This document shows positions 12,201 to 24,891 of a DNA stretch of 64,000 nt, piece after piece. The stretch is from Certhia americana (Eukaryota; Chordata; Aves; Passeriformes; Certhiidae). The DNA is taken from assembly GCA_018697195.1 (NCBI GenBank), contig JAGMWU010000028.1:2321027-2385026 (forward strand). Reading direction: 5' to 3'. Made by a program: the position numbers and the translations under genes. How positions within the stretch are numbered: position 1 is the first letter of the stretch; each line of letters opens with the position of its first letter. The notes below the pieces were generated by a model, which made no database searches, had not been told where the DNA came from, and worked only from the letters and a program-made list of their open reading frames with translations.

Positions 12201-15200
12201 TGGGGGAGGACAGGGCAGAGGCAGGAGGTGGTGGGGCTGCCATGGCAGGAGGGGGTGGCACCACCTCAGGTGGTGGTGGCGGTGGCAGCATTTCAGGGGG
12301 TGGAGGGACCGGCGAGGCCAGAGGGGGTGGCACAGGCGCTGCCGGAGGAGGTGGCGGGGGCACCGATGGTGGTGGGGGGATGTCTTCATCCAGGTCATCC
12401 CCATCGAGGGCCTGTGGGCGCAGGTCCCCCACGGAGCTGTACAGCCGGTAATTGCCATTGAGCTGGGAACCAGAGCCTGCAAAAGCAGTGAGAGCACAGC
12501 CATCAGTGTGAGCACCTCTCCATCAGTGCTGAGCCTGCCCGGTCTGGGCCAGTGGCCTGCCCAGCCAGCCAGCCCCTTGCCAGGCTTGTCTAAAACTTCC
12601 TGAACTGTGACAGCCACTCTGCCTCACCCCTTAGGAATTAATGAATTTTCAATGACTTCAAAAACTAATTAATAGCAGACTCCATTTTAGCATGAAAATA
12701 TATGAGCAGACTGTCTGCTCCAGAGCTCGGTACACACACGCTTCCTGCCCTGAGGGCTTGGGGAGCACTTTGTGCTGGCCAGGACTCCACAGAGAACATC
12801 CCTTACCAAGAGCTGCCTTTTCCTCAAAGTTTTCTGGCACCGACGGCGTTGGCACCGCCACCCCATGGGATTCTTGGGCGTTCTGCAAGAGTTCAGAAAA
12901 CAGAGCTGTCAGTCTTACACCCAGGGATCAGAGCAAAGGGCTGACAAGCAGCTGGTAATTACTCCACACAAGCCCTGATGGGATCCAGGGCAGTATCCGT
13001 GATATGCAGGTCCCTGTGGAAGCTGCTGTTGACAGAGTTTGAGGGGATGAGTGAAGTGATCCAGGCTACACAGGCCATGGACACAGTTCCCCCTGTGGTC
13101 AGGTGCAAGGGCTGGAAAGGAATTTAATATTTCACATTCTCCTCGGGGCTGCCCAGCCTGCCAGCAGCAGCACCGGCTCCTCACCATTCACGTACCGGCA
13201 AACCGAGCAGCTCCCCCGGGTTTGGTGGGTATTTTTGTGCAGCAAGCACTGCCACAGGCACTACACACCGCGCTGAGGTCACAGACAGACCTCCAGCTCT
13301 TTGGGAAACTGGCACCAGCATACCTGAGCACTCTGGGGAAAACTTCTCGTGTGTGGTTTGTGTTTCGCCCTCAATTACTCCCTTCCCGTTCATGCTGAGA
13401 GCTCAGCAGCGCCTTTAGCTGCTACAGGAGCAGCAATTTAGCAGCCTACACATCTGGGAGGACGCCTGAAGCGAGGGCACTCCGGGTAATTACAGCGTGA
13501 GACATTGGGGCAGGCTGACTCACAGGGAGCGCTGATCCGGGCTCTCGAAGCCTCTCGGTCCCCGCACTCACGGCTGGGGTGGCCCCGAAGGGCTGGGGTG
13601 GCTCCGGGACACACCTGGGCACCCATGTGCAGGGCACACCTGCACGGCCGGGCTGTCACACAGCAGCCGGGACAGCTTGGGGCACCGCAGCGTCAGGAAG
13701 AGACAAAGCTCTGAGGGAGCATCCAGCGAAGGAAACGACACGGGCAGTGGTCAGGGACACGCTGTCCCATTCCCAGGCTCCACATCCACCCTGCTGCACT
13801 CCTGCTCACCCCAGGCAGCTGTTTGCGCTGTGAACAGCCCTTGACAAAGGAAATGTTATCCTGCCATCAGCCTGTGCCTCTCTCTCCCCGAGCCATTTCC
13901 TTCGCACAAAAGCCTGGATAATGATTGAGCCCCTGCCCTTTGCCTTTCACTGCGTTATCACCATTTTTACATCAGATTGCTACGAGATTCCAAAGTCTCC
14001 TGGATCAAAGGTCAGTTGGATTTGTTCATCCAGCCTCATCCAGGCTCAGACAGTACATTACAGTCACAGCTCCTGGCTAGGGAGCTCCGGAGCTGCTGGA
14101 GCAGAGATGATTCAACAGCAGCACCTGGGAAGAGCCCTGGAATGCCCAGCTTTGGCTAAAATAATAGGAAATTACACATATTCCACTTGCTACATGCATC
14201 ACCCTGCAGATGACCAAAGATCCTCTACAACCACAAGGGAAAAAAACCAGTTACTGCTGACCCAGGAGTGAGGGAATTCATATCCCTGAGATTGCACAAA
14301 GGACCAGACAACTCTGTGCTGATGGAGAAGCCAAGGGCTGCGAAGCCATGAGGGCAGATTCTGAACTTCATCTGAAAGCCAGAGGGAAGACAAAGGCCAA
14401 GAGAGGCACTCCAAGAGCTGATAGTTAAATTGTCCAGAGCAATGAGATACCAAAATCACAAAGAAAAGAAAAATCCCAGCAGTTCTATTTGCTATGGAAA
14501 TCCATTGCTGCAGGTTTCCAGAGCAGCCCGAGGGTACCTGCTCGTTTACAGGGGAACAAAGATGTCTGAGCTCTGCATTACCAGCAGCACATGCATCACC
14601 TGTTAGGAGAGGAGTACAAAGGGACTGGCAGGCAGAAGAGAGCTATGCAAAGCTGGAGGACACAGTCTGCGCTTCATAAAGGAGCAGTAATTTCGGACGT
14701 GACATTTCAAACCGGGCTAGCCTGTTCATCACCAAAGCCTTCTGTGGCAGTTGCTAATGCTCAGCATCTCTCACAAACCACCCGTTCCCCACGTCATGGG
14801 CTGGCCTCTGAAATGGAAAGCATCCCCAGCACGCTGCCAGTCTGCAGAGATGGTTGGGAAGATCGTTCCTGGTGTTTGCTCGGGGTGTGGCCAGCCCAGA
14901 AATCCTTCAGCTGATTCAGAGCAGGCTCTGGGTGCTGTGCCAGCAACCTGCATTTCCAGTTTGTGGTACCTGAATCAGATTTGTGCCGGCTGAGGATCCC
15001 GTGGGGGGAAGCTTTCACTGTTACCACCAGGAATCACTTTTCATCTCTGGAACAGAGTCGGATGGCCCCAGTGAAGGGAGCCTGCCTGTCCCCATGGTCC
15101 CCAGCTCCCAGGGCTCTCAGGAGCTCACTCTGCCCACCCACTAAATGGCCAAGTTTTGAGGCTGCCTGTTACAAAAGCCACCCAAAATAAAACTGCTGAG

Positions 15201-18200
15201 CACCCTGGGGTCTCAGACAGGCCAGAAACTTCTCTGGATATGAAGAGCTGCCCCTGAACTCCCTATTTTTGAGTTGGCAGTGTGGTGGTTTGCTGAAGGA
15301 ATTCATTCCCCTGGGAGTGCTGAGGGAGCCAGGTGGGCAGGGGGCCGTGGGGGACCCCTCTCCTGCAGTCCCTGCTGTGATTCCTGTGGGACAGCCCCGG
15401 GCCGGGGAGAGGAAGGACTCCGTGTGGGAAGAGCTGCCAGGTGCAGAGGCCCAGGAGCTGCGGGGCAGGGCGTGTGCATCCTCCTGACTCACTGCGAGCT
15501 GCTCCCCGTGGGTGGGGGGAAAGGGTTAAAGCAGGAGCTGCAGAACAGCCCCGCGCAGGTGTGTACCTGGTGCAGGTATGTACGTGGCAGCAGAAGAGTC
15601 TGTGCCAGATCAAATCATGATCAAACCTCACCAAAAGAGTGCAAACATTCAACACAGAGTGATCCTTCAAAGTGCTGCCTTTTCCTACCCATTCCATCAG
15701 TCAAAGCTCTTACTGTCAGAGGAAAAACCCAGGTTTGTGAAGGACCCTCACAAAGCAAAAAGAGCCCCAGGGCCAGCTGTGCCTCTGTGGCAGCAGCAGC
15801 ACCAGGGTTTGGGTGGCAGCCCTTAGGATTTGTCCCGGGGGCATTCCTGCTGTTAATCCCTCTACCACACACTTAGCAGAGATCACCTCCTTGTCAAGAC
15901 CAAAGGATTTAAGCATTTTATTGTCTCCACTGACCTGCGGGTATCACTTCAATTTCACTGCTGACATCTCCAGAGCCTCTCCGAGCCCCAGTGCAAGGGG
16001 GTGGAAGAAGATGAGCTTTAAGGTCCCCTCCAGCCCAGACCATGGCATTCTGTGAATCCTGTGCCCCACTGTGCTCTTTAGGAGATATCTGGAAAGTGCT
16101 GCATGAGGCTCCTCAAAGCAAAAGTGGCTTCTGGAGTTACCTCCCAGCCCTTTCTGCTCCAGCCCCTGCTCCCAGCTGCTGCAGCACTGGTGGCTCTGCA
16201 GGGAATGTTTTTTTTTCCTACAGAGATTGAAAAGAATCATCCCCTGCACACCCATAGCATCACCTCATTCCTCTGCTGCAGCAGGATTCAGATCAGCACT
16301 GCTGGCTCCAGCATCACACCTGATCCTGGGACAGATCCTGCCAGCAGTGGTGAGATAAATGGCAGCGCAAGCCTGATCTATCATCTGCATGCTCAGCAAT
16401 TCTTTTTTAATTAAAAATGCCAGTCTGACGGTGCTCACGCCTCTGCCCCGAGTGCCTCGTCCGTGCCCCACACCAGCCCTGAACTCAGATCACCTCCTAA
16501 TCCCTCATACCAGCGTCCTTACAGAGTGGTTTTTGCCTTTCATTTCTGCTCTCCCTCGGATCGGGGCTGAGAGCAGCAGCCAGCCCTGGTGGCTCTGGGC
16601 ACCAGCTCCACCCCAGCAGGGACTCGGGCACTCACCAGGGGCAGGAATGTCAGCAGCGGCCGCACCCTCGGACGGGGTTTAAGCGTGGCTGTACCCGAGT
16701 CTGTCACTGTCCCGAAGCGATTGTCACCGTAGTACACCTCGATCACATCACCTGAGGGGAGAGCAGACTGTTAGCAGCAGCACTGAGCTCGGGCAGTGGC
16801 GAAAACAACGCCGTGGAAGTTTAAAGAGAGCGGTGGAGGATTTGCTGCATCAGCTCCCAGCAGTGGGCAAAGCCCATCAGATCATGAGGGAAACCTGAGT
16901 GCCTTGGAGGCAGGTGCAGGACAGGGAGAGAAAGGTCCCATATGTGCAGGACAGGCACTCACAACCCTGTCACACAGCTGCAGAGCACCGAGAGCCTTCC
17001 CTGAGCTCCAGAGGACAGGACTGAAGCAGCTCAGAAGGAACAGGAGGCAATCCTGGCTGATTGAGGGGGAGGCAGCAGCAGAACTGACCAGGAGGAGGGA
17101 CAGCTCCTGCCCTTCCTGCCCTGCCGAGCACTGGCATCCAAGCCAGAGGGAATTCCAGGGGCTTCACAACACTTCCAGACTCCAGTCTGCTTTAGGTGTC
17201 TTCCCACAAAGTACAGCCCTGGATGGAGGGAGACACCAGGGCAGGAAGTCACAGGGCACTGGTGTGACAAGCAGGAGAAGCCATCAGGAATTCCTGCTTC
17301 CCAGCCTTGTGCTTTCACCTTGAACCACACCTCTTGGGCCGGTTTATTTCTGACTGTGAATAAAGCTCATAAAATTAATTTAATTACGTTCTTTGTGTCT
17401 GATTAGCAGCATGAATTAACAAGCAGAAATACTGAAGCATGTAAACCCCACCTTGGCTGGAAGGAAATACACAAATAACTCGTAGCCAAGGAGACAGACA
17501 TTAAAGAAAATCTGAGGGTTTGAGCAAGGAGGGGGAAGCAACAAAATGTCTGGGATTGAAAGGAAAGGTGCAGGAGTGTTCCTGACAACAGATTTTGATA
17601 GTGAGGAAGGGAGGAGAAGGAGGATGGGCAGAAACCAGGAGGGATCTCCCAAGGAAACACTTTTACACCAAGTCTAGTGAAAAAAGAGGAGGGGAAAAGC
17701 CTCTGTGTGTGTCTCACAGAAGGAAAGCACTTGCATGAACACCTGGAATGAAGAACCTGACCACGCCAGGGGCTGGGCATGAGGCAGCACAGCCTCTGCT
17801 GAGGAACTGGAGGCAGATGAATTCCACATAACCTTCAAACACACCACAGAAGCACGTCAGCTTCTCCCTTCTCCCAGCCACCCTCCCCCAGGTTACCCTG
17901 GCACACCCCTGCAGTGCACACTCTGCTATCACTGCAGGCACTCTCAGCTTCCCCTCTCTCACACCAAACTTCTCCCTCTACAAGTGGTTCTTTACACAAA
18001 GGACTCTTTTCTCCAGCTTTCAAATCACCAATCAACCTGTGCTTTAGCCAGCCTGGTCCTACCAAGGCTTTACCACTTCCTTGCCTGGGAGGGGCCCAAG
18101 CACTCAGGAGGAGCTGCTGAAGTCCCAAGGAAGACAGAGGTGCCAGCAAATTGCCTGGAAGTGCTCAAGGCCGGGTTGGATGGGACTTGGAGCAGCCTGA

Positions 18201-20290
18201 CCTAGTGGAAGGTGTCCCTGCCCATGACTGGGAGTGGAATGAGATGAGTTTTAAGGTCCCTTTCCACCCAAACCGCTCTGTGATTCTGTGATGATTAATT
18301 TTGTGTGTTACCCTGCATTCGGTGAGTAAGGAGCAGGAATTAAGGCCAAGGCAACAGGAGGGTTTGGACTCAGACAGCCTGAGCAGCGACAGAGTAGTTC
18401 TGAGACTTGAAACAATGAGTTTTATATTTAACAAGTCACTAGGTAAACCCAGTGAGAAACTGGATTAAAGATCACAAGGACTTTGATCCTAGATTACTAA
18501 GCATCGCTACCCTGAATGCTTTAATTAAAGTAAAATGAAGTGCTTGTAGTTGTGTTTTCTTTGCTAGATAAACAGGACTTGCCTGCTGGGAGCCCATCAC
18601 CAGCAAGACCTGAGCTCTGCCAGCCTCGTTTCTTGGAAGGAGGGATCAGGAAATGCACCCTTGGATGCTGTGGGAAGCAGCTGGCTCAAAGCACCGGCCT
18701 TGCTTCGGCCACTTTTTGACACTCAGCCTGTCCTGGAGATATTTGTGTTTGCTCAGCCATGGGAAATTAAATAAACAATTTGCCACTCATGTAATGGAAC
18801 TTCTTCCTCCCCGGGGCTTGCATCACCTGGGGGAGGTGCAGCAGGTTTGAGCTGGGGTATCCACAGCTCCCAGGAGGAGGAGGAGGAGGTGGCACCAGTC
18901 ACTACATTCAGGAATCTCTGAGTCAGGGACATGCAAACCTACACCCATCCCACATTGCTTAACGTGTGTTTACTTTGTATGAGAAACCAAGGTGGGGATC
19001 GGCAGGAGCAGGGGACTCCTCCTGGCATGGAGGAAATGTCCCAGAAATAGAGCCAGGGCCATGTGCGGGCCCAGGTAGGACAGAGCTGGCCCTGGGGCTG
19101 CTGTCCCCTCAGCTCGGGGTCACACTGCCACTGCCACTGCCCCCTCTGCACACTCAGGGCAGAAACGCCAGGAGGATGCTGAGGAACGACTCAACAGCTG
19201 CTCCTTAGGCTCAGTTTCAGGATTCCTGCCTTTTCCTCTACAGTCTGACCCACACCTGAGCAGAAAGCTTTTGTACTGTCTCTGCAGAACTGCAGCCACG
19301 GAAATCAGGCTTGTAATAAGCAGACACAGCAACTTCTTTTCTTTTTTTTAATCCGAACCACATCAGAGAGAAGCTTGAATCCTCCTCAGATTTACGACAG
19401 TTAGAAATCAGCAATTTTCCTTCTAGGCTGCAGAGTTGCATGAAACTCCCTGTCACATTTTCATTTTATCTTGGTTTCAGCAGCTTGGCCTTTGGGGTGT
19501 AACCACCTCGAAGTTGCTTTCACAGACAATACTTCACCCTGCACAATTCAGCAGGCTGCACTTCCATTTTTTTTAATCTTGGAAGCGTTTATTGGGCTCT
19601 TACAGCCACCAAACTTCATCCACAAACTGCTATCTTCTATCTACCTGGCTCCATTACTATTAATTTGGCTCCCTCCTACATGAGCCTCCAGGGCACCGCA
19701 TTGCAATTAAAACCACAAAGAAACACAAATAAATCCCGAGGAATATGCAACCCTCAGCTCCCTCCCCGCTCACAGCCCTACGAGAAACAGGTTTATGAGT
19801 AAATAACTCCAACCTGGGAAGGCGCAGATCAAAAATGGCGTGGGAAAGCGCGACGGGCAGTGATCGAACAGACCCACAGACCCTCATCGGCTTCTTTCAG
19901 CCGGGTTTGACTCGCCCAGAGCCGCAGCTGGCCCGGCTGAAATGCGGACCCTCCGTTCTCGGGGCACAGCTCCGGCTCCAGCGCTGCCGCATCCCGGGGC
20001 CACCGAGCGCTCCCGGAGCTTCCCCGCCGGGCAGCAGCGGAGCCCCCGACCCCAGCCCACCCTTCCCCCGACCCCAGCCCACCCTTCCCCGCCGGCACCA
20101 CCCCGTCCCGACCCCGCACGGCTCGCAGGGGACACTGACCGGTGCCACCCGCGCTGTCCGAGGTCACCTCCTGCGTGAAGATCCAGGGTGGGTTGGTGGC
20201 GAACAGGGAGGTGGCGGTGGGGCTGGAGTGGCGTTTGCCGAAGAGGCGGCTGAAGGTGCCCTGCACCGAGTGCGGGTGGTGCTTCTTCAT
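9254..20290 (-). CDS. C6orf132: C6orf132 orthologue, proline-rich protein
   Basis: The function is not established. Five coding exons on the minus strand join in phase: 20290-20140, 16751-16636, 12882-12807, 12476-9641 and 9356-9254 (stop TAG), for 1,093 residues. The orthology rests on several blocks: N-terminal QGTFSRLFGK and ATNPPWIFTQE, then YYGDNRFGTVTDSGTATLK with RPRVRPLLTFLPL, then VAVPTPSVP, then LTFPRSFKVPPP (about 277-288), HPVTGERVERGSPMALLLAA (about 715-734) and IPPPPEFSN (about 868-876). Residues 147-200 are a dense polyproline tract, the kind of ligand bound by profilin, EVH1 or SH3 domains; that is an inference. Two short helical motifs, LRDELSALL (430-438) and IRNELEAVL (528-536), repeat. 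The start codon follows a CpG-rich 5' region. The neighbours GUCA1ANB and GUCA1A match the human order at 6p21.1. Confidence 0.93.
12808..12881 (-). other. C6orf132: C6orf132 small exon 3 with its splice sites
   Basis: This 76-base exon (12882-12807) is too short to stand out as a reading frame. It is bounded by a cag acceptor and a gtaagg donor on the minus strand. It encodes NAQESHGVAVPTPSVP and about nine more residues, and carries the frame from exon 2 (phase 0) to the giant exon 4 (phase 1). Confidence 0.9.
12883..16635 (-). other. C6orf132 intron 2
   Basis: Intron between coding exons 2 and 3. I see no further coding exon. It contains one CR1 3'-end relic near 16056 and otherwise unremarkable sequence. 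Confidence 0.7.
15995..16056 (+). mobile_element. CR1 3'-end relic
   Basis: The plus strand shows 'GGAAGAAGATGAGCTTTAAG' followed by GTCCCCTCCAGCCCAGACC and a terminal CATTCTGTGA, the typical end of CR1 with its octamer-like tail. Only the last 60 or so bases are recognisable. Confidence 0.7.
16752..20139 (-). other. C6orf132 intron 1
   Basis: Intron between coding exons 1 and 2. It holds a CR1 3' end at 18150-18294. The part next to exon 1 is GC-rich and belongs to the promoter CpG island. No additional exon is supported. Confidence 0.7.
18150..18294 (+). mobile_element. CR1 LINE 3'-end fragment
   Basis: Sense-strand CR1 end: 'CTCAAGGCCGGGTTGGATGG', then 'ttggagcagcctgacctagtgg', then 'TTTTAAGGTCCCTTTCCACC' and a tail of GTGATTCTGTGATGATT, matching the characteristic short tandem terminus. 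It lies in C6orf132 intron 1, opposite to the gene's direction. Confidence 0.88.
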
Positions 20291-20480
20291 CCTGGCCGAG
20301 CCGGGCGCTGCCGCCGCGCTCCCGGCCGGGGCATCCCCGGCACCGGCGGGGGACGGGGCCGAGCGGCTCCGGAGGGGCGGGGACGGCCCCACCCCGGGCC
20401 CGCCCTCGCCAGGTGTCCCTGCCCTCGCCAGGTGTCCCTGCCCTGTGATCAGACACTCACAGCGAGCCTCTGGCTCTGAG
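19880..20480 (-). promoter_or_regulatory. C6orf132: C6orf132 CpG-island 5' region
   Basis: A GC- and CpG-rich block surrounds the start codon at 20290-20288 and extends into intron 1. No TATA box was identified. A CpG-island promoter is inferred from composition and position only; the transcription start site cannot be fixed from sequence. Confidence 0.6.
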
Positions 20481-20915
20481 AGCCGCGGGCCGACAGGTGG
20501 GGACCGTCCCAGAGCCCTGCAGGGACCCCCCAACCCCGCATCCTGTGTCTGACACCTCTGTCCAAGCGCTGCTGGCACTCTGGAGAGCCTGGTGCAGTGC
20601 CCAGACACCCTGTGGGTGAGGAACCTTCCCCTAAACTCAGCCCTGAGCTCCATGACTCAGCTCTGGCCGTTCCCTCAGCCCGAACCGCCGAGTTTTGCTC
20701 TTTCTCTCCCCGCCGTGTTCCTCTGTCCCTTCACCTTCTCCTGCTGAGCCCCGGCTCCCCTGGCCCGCTGGGACCGGGGGCTCGCAGGCTCTGGGTGCCT
20801 TTGATGCAAAACAAAACCTTCAAGGTGATGCGACTCGGCACCAAACCACTTCTAGTTTCAGGTACACAAGCGAATTTTAAGCACTGATAACGATTTTTTG
20901 TGTCATGCAACAAAA

Positions 20916-21028
20916 AATGCAAGTAAAATTTGAGAGTTAATGCAAGTAAATTTGACAGTTAATGCAAGTAAATTTGAGAGTTAATGCAAGTAAATTTGAG
21001 AGTTAATGCAAGTAAAAATTGAGAGTTA
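20916..21028 (+). repeat. 22-23 bp tandem repeat containing ATGCAAGT
   Basis: Five near-perfect units of the form AATGCAAGTAAATTTGAGAGTT. ATGCAAGT recurs at 20917, 20940, 20962, 20984 and 21006, a spacing of 23, 22, 22 and 22 bases. The array lies about 630 bases upstream of the C6orf132 start codon. Confidence 0.93.
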
Positions 21029-21789
21029 ATGAGTAACACCGGCTACTAAAAAATGCAGGGAATTCTGGAGAACTTTAAACTCAAAATAGTTGTCAAAACA
21101 TTAACTCTGAAACACAGCTTCCAACTTCAGGTTAAGATCTTACACCTCTTTCTATCTCAACCAAGGCTGGAGAGCCAAAACGAGATATAGATCAATAGAG
21201 ATTTCTTTTTTTCAGTGATAAATATCACTTACTTAATCACTTTGAAATTATGCTTTTCTTGTGAAAAGCATCTTCTTTATTTTTGCTTTAAAGAACAAGT
21301 TAAAGCATCACACTAAATCCCCTGCGAAGAATGAAAAAATGAGCACTGTTATGTTATTCCAAAAGGGAAGTCTAATCGTGGCCCAGATTATGAGGCAATA
21401 AATCAAACGAATTATAAACGGGAAATAGGGGAGGGAAAGGAGAATGAAAATGTTAAAATTCAATTGCGTGTGGTAGAGGAGCTGTGATGGTTTTTACAGC
21501 GTTCTCCGGGGATTTTAGCGGCGCTGCAGCTCCCTGGCACTGCTCGGTGCCGCTCCCGGAGCAGCGGCTCTGCCCCAGGCCTGCAATTAGCGGAGTTCTC
21601 CCGACAGTTACCCTGAGTGATGCTTGGGAGACGGAAATGCGGCTGCAGACAGACGGACACCGGGCTTGGTACCTTGCGGGAGAAGGGATTGTCCTGCCTG
21701 CGGCGAGGAGAGGATGCGATGGAAATTGGGAAAGGGCAGCGCTGCAGCCAGCCCGGGGGGGAAAGAGACCTGGTGATCTTCGGGCAGGA

Positions 21790-22325
21790 TCATAGGGTCA
21801 GGGAATCACAGAAATACAGGGTCACAGAAACACAGAATCATAGAAATACAGGATCACAGGGTCACAGAAACACAGAATCACAGAAATACAGGATCACAGG
21901 GTCACAAAACCACAGGATCACAGGGTCATGGAATCACAGAAATACAGGGTCACAGAAACACAGAATCACAGAAATACAGGATCACAGAAATACAGGGTCA
22001 CAAAACCACAGGATCATAGAAATACAGGATCACAGGGACATGGAATCACAGAAATACAGGGTCACAGAAACACAGAATCACAGAAATACAGGATCACAGG
22101 TCATGGAATCACAGAAATACAAGATCCCAGAAACACAGGATCACAGAATCACAGGGTCACAGAAACATGGGATCACAGACATACAGGGTCACAAATACAG
22201 AAACAGATCACACGATCACAGACACACAGGGTCACAGAAATGCAGAAACAAACACAGGATCATAGAAACACAGGAACAGAGAATCACAGGATCACTAGAT
22301 CACAGAGTCACAGAAACACAGGATT
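21790..22325 (+). repeat. Minisatellite of degenerate ATCACAGA/ATACAGG units
   Basis: About 530 bases consist almost entirely of 8-10 base units such as GGGTCACAGAAACACAGAAT and GAAATACAGGATCACAG. The units resemble the reverse complement of the short tandem terminus of CR1, so the array probably grew from a CR1 tail. It keeps two plus-strand frames open (one 295 codons), purely through repetition. Confidence 0.92.
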
Positions 22326-22744
22326 TTTGGAATAAATCAGCTGAGACCCCATTTTCTTCATGCAGAAAGCCAATTCTTTATTCACAAATATTCATATTTG
22401 TAGGAAATATCAGAAGGCACTGTGTTAAACTAGTCAGCAATAGAATGAAACTCAGTTCACTGGTCAGTAAGGGCTATTGTATCTATCAATTTTTCTCTCT
22501 CTAGATATGTTTACATTTTTCCTTTGTGGGTTCTCAGGGGACAAATCTTATTGTTTACACAGATGCATTTGTTTTTCACCCTCAGAATTGATTGTTGTGT
22601 TAAACAGTTCTGATTCTCAAAAGAGCTTCACATGGCAAATTGCAAATTGCCTGTTAGCTGCACTTAGAAGAAATGACAGGCCAGCTTTAGCAATTTTAGC
22701 AGAGCGAGGCCTGATTTCATAAGGCCTTTCTTTTATATTTCTTC

Positions 22745-22850
22745 TACCTGTCTACAACACAGGATCAGTTCAAAGAGACTGGAAAAGACCTCTGGGATCA
22801 CAGAGTCCAAGCTGTGGCATTTAAAGAAAATTCCCTGGCACCTCTTGAAA
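22745..22850 (-). mobile_element. Degraded CR1 3'-end fragment
   Basis: Plus-strand text 'CAAAGAGACTGGAAAAGACC' followed by 'tctgggatcacagagtccaa' resembles the reverse complement of the CR1 terminal block. Similarity is weaker than in the other copies. It lies about 420 bases from the tail-like minisatellite. Confidence 0.5.
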
Positions 22851-24851
22851 GCAGAAATCAGGTGGAATGAAGAACCCATTCCCTGCTGGAAAGACAAAGG
22901 GCACAGTTCCTCTACAATACAGGCAAGACAAAAGTGCTCACTGATATCCACAGTCTTTTGTCACAGTCGGGACAGTCACACACACAAAGAGCAACCCAAG
23001 CCAGACCCCAAGAAGGCTTTTCTTACTGTGCCCATTATCCCTTTTTGTACATTCCTCCCCTGAATGTGCTCAGTGGTTACAACAAATCAGCCCCGTGTGT
23101 TCACTGGTACCATCACAGTTTTGGGAAAGCATTCACAGGATTTCTCAATCACAGATGAATGTCCTGTTTCTTCCCTCAGGTGTTCCTTGTATCCCTCTGT
23201 TTCCTCAGTTTCCATGCCAACGACCTTGTCTTCTTCTCCTCTTGTTAACTCCTCTGTGTGGCACACAGACACACTGCGAGCCCCCTCATAGTCCTGGAGT
23301 GAACAAATGGAGCAGGACACACAGAGAGACAGTCATAGAAAAGGGAAGGAGAAGAGGAACTATTTTAAGAAGCGAAGCCAATAAAATCCTGTGGAATGAG
23401 GGAGCCTGGGCTCGTGCACAAAGGTGCCCCACAAAATCTCATTACAGCAAGGAGACTTCAAAGGGGCTGCGGGGCTGCAGCGCTGTTCTGTGGGAGCAGG
23501 AGGGGTGATTCAGCTCTCTGACACTGCTCCAGGGTGTTCCTGAGCCCCAGGGCTGGGGGTGCCACAGCCCGGCCCTGCCACCCCAGCAGCGATGCTCCTG
23601 CCTCACCCTGGGTGGCGAGCACAGGAAAACATCACCCTCACAACATGAAGGCATTTTGAGGTGAATTCATTATCCCACTGAACACAAGCTGCTAAACAAT
23701 TCTGCCAGGCCTCCTGTGCACACTCCCATTTGTTTGTTGCAGATGAAAGATGTTTGTTCTTTACCTTCCACCTCCCAGCTGAGCACAGACTTCCCCTCAG
23801 AAGGAGAGGAAAAGCTCTGGAGCAGCACGAGGAGCAGGCTGGGTGTGCTGCTGGGCACGGGACTTTCTGTGAAGTGCAAACTCCAGAGACACAGGGAAGT
23901 TGCCAAATTGGGTGGCTGGGCTGTATTTTTAAGGAAGGACAACTGTGACTCCTGAGTTACTGAGGCCACACAGCGAAAGGGACTGGTGGGCTGGGCTGGG
24001 CACAAAGCTCAGGAAGGCACTTGGAAGATCTCCAGCAGATTTTATGGCATAGAAAGAGCCATGTGAGCACTGCTGTGATGTAACACACCCCAGTGTGAGG
24101 CTGCCTTTGATCCCAATACAGGTAAACACCCCAGAACAATCTGCTTTTGCATCAGGGTGAGGAGCTGCACCCTCAGATGTGGATGGTTCCTGCTGCACTC
24201 GCAGGTGTGAGAAGGGTTTGTGCAGTGAGGGCAGCTCGGGCCGGACCTGGAGGAGGAAGGCATGGGAGGAGAAACCCTCAGGTGTGCCTGCAGAACAGCA
24301 AAGAGTTCCTAGGGACAGAGAGGCAGCTCTCAGGGGACCCGTGCTGCAGCTGGGGGTGGCAGGGCCAGCAGAGCATCCCACAGAGCCTGGCTGTGTCCCA
24401 GGTGCACTGGGCTGGAAATCCAGTCCCTATGGCTGAGCCCCTGCACTCCTCTGCACCCCCTGTCCTGCCCAGCCCTGCCACCCCTGTGACATCCAGCACC
24501 CCGTGGTCACAATGGCCCCTATGGTCACAATGGCCCCGGGGGTGACCCTGACAGCCAGCCCTCCCCTGCTGGCAGTGCCGTGTCCTGCCTCCACCCCGGA
24601 CAGTCCCATCACCCAGGAAACCTCACAGGTGGGGTGCCAGGCTCACAGCTGAGCAAGTGGGACCCTGTCCCACCATATCCCCTTCCTGTGGGCTGCAGAT
24701 CCTTGCCCCGAGGGTGACCAGCCTGACAAAGTCCCAGTGATGTCAGTGAGGTGCTTCATCCCATCCCTGCTGTGCAAATCCCACTGCTGCCGTCAGCCAG
24801 CTTTACCCCCGTGGTGCTGAGAGCTCAGAGCAAACCACACGTGGTAGTCCT

Positions 24852-24891
24852 GGATGGCTCCAGGGATGGCTCCAGGGATGGCTCCAGGGGA
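24852..24891 (+). repeat. 12-bp triplication
   Basis: Three direct copies of GATGGCTCCAGG. Nothing else suggests a function. Confidence 0.85.

Noticed and set aside
9465..12603. Several plus-strand frames of 120-230 codons
   Set aside because: All are antisense shadows of the 2.8-kb C6orf132 exon, whose protein is clearly conserved.
21617..22504. 295-codon plus-strand frame with HRNTGSQ-like repeats
   Set aside because: Coding potential comes wholly from the CR1-tail-like minisatellite, and there is no conserved domain.
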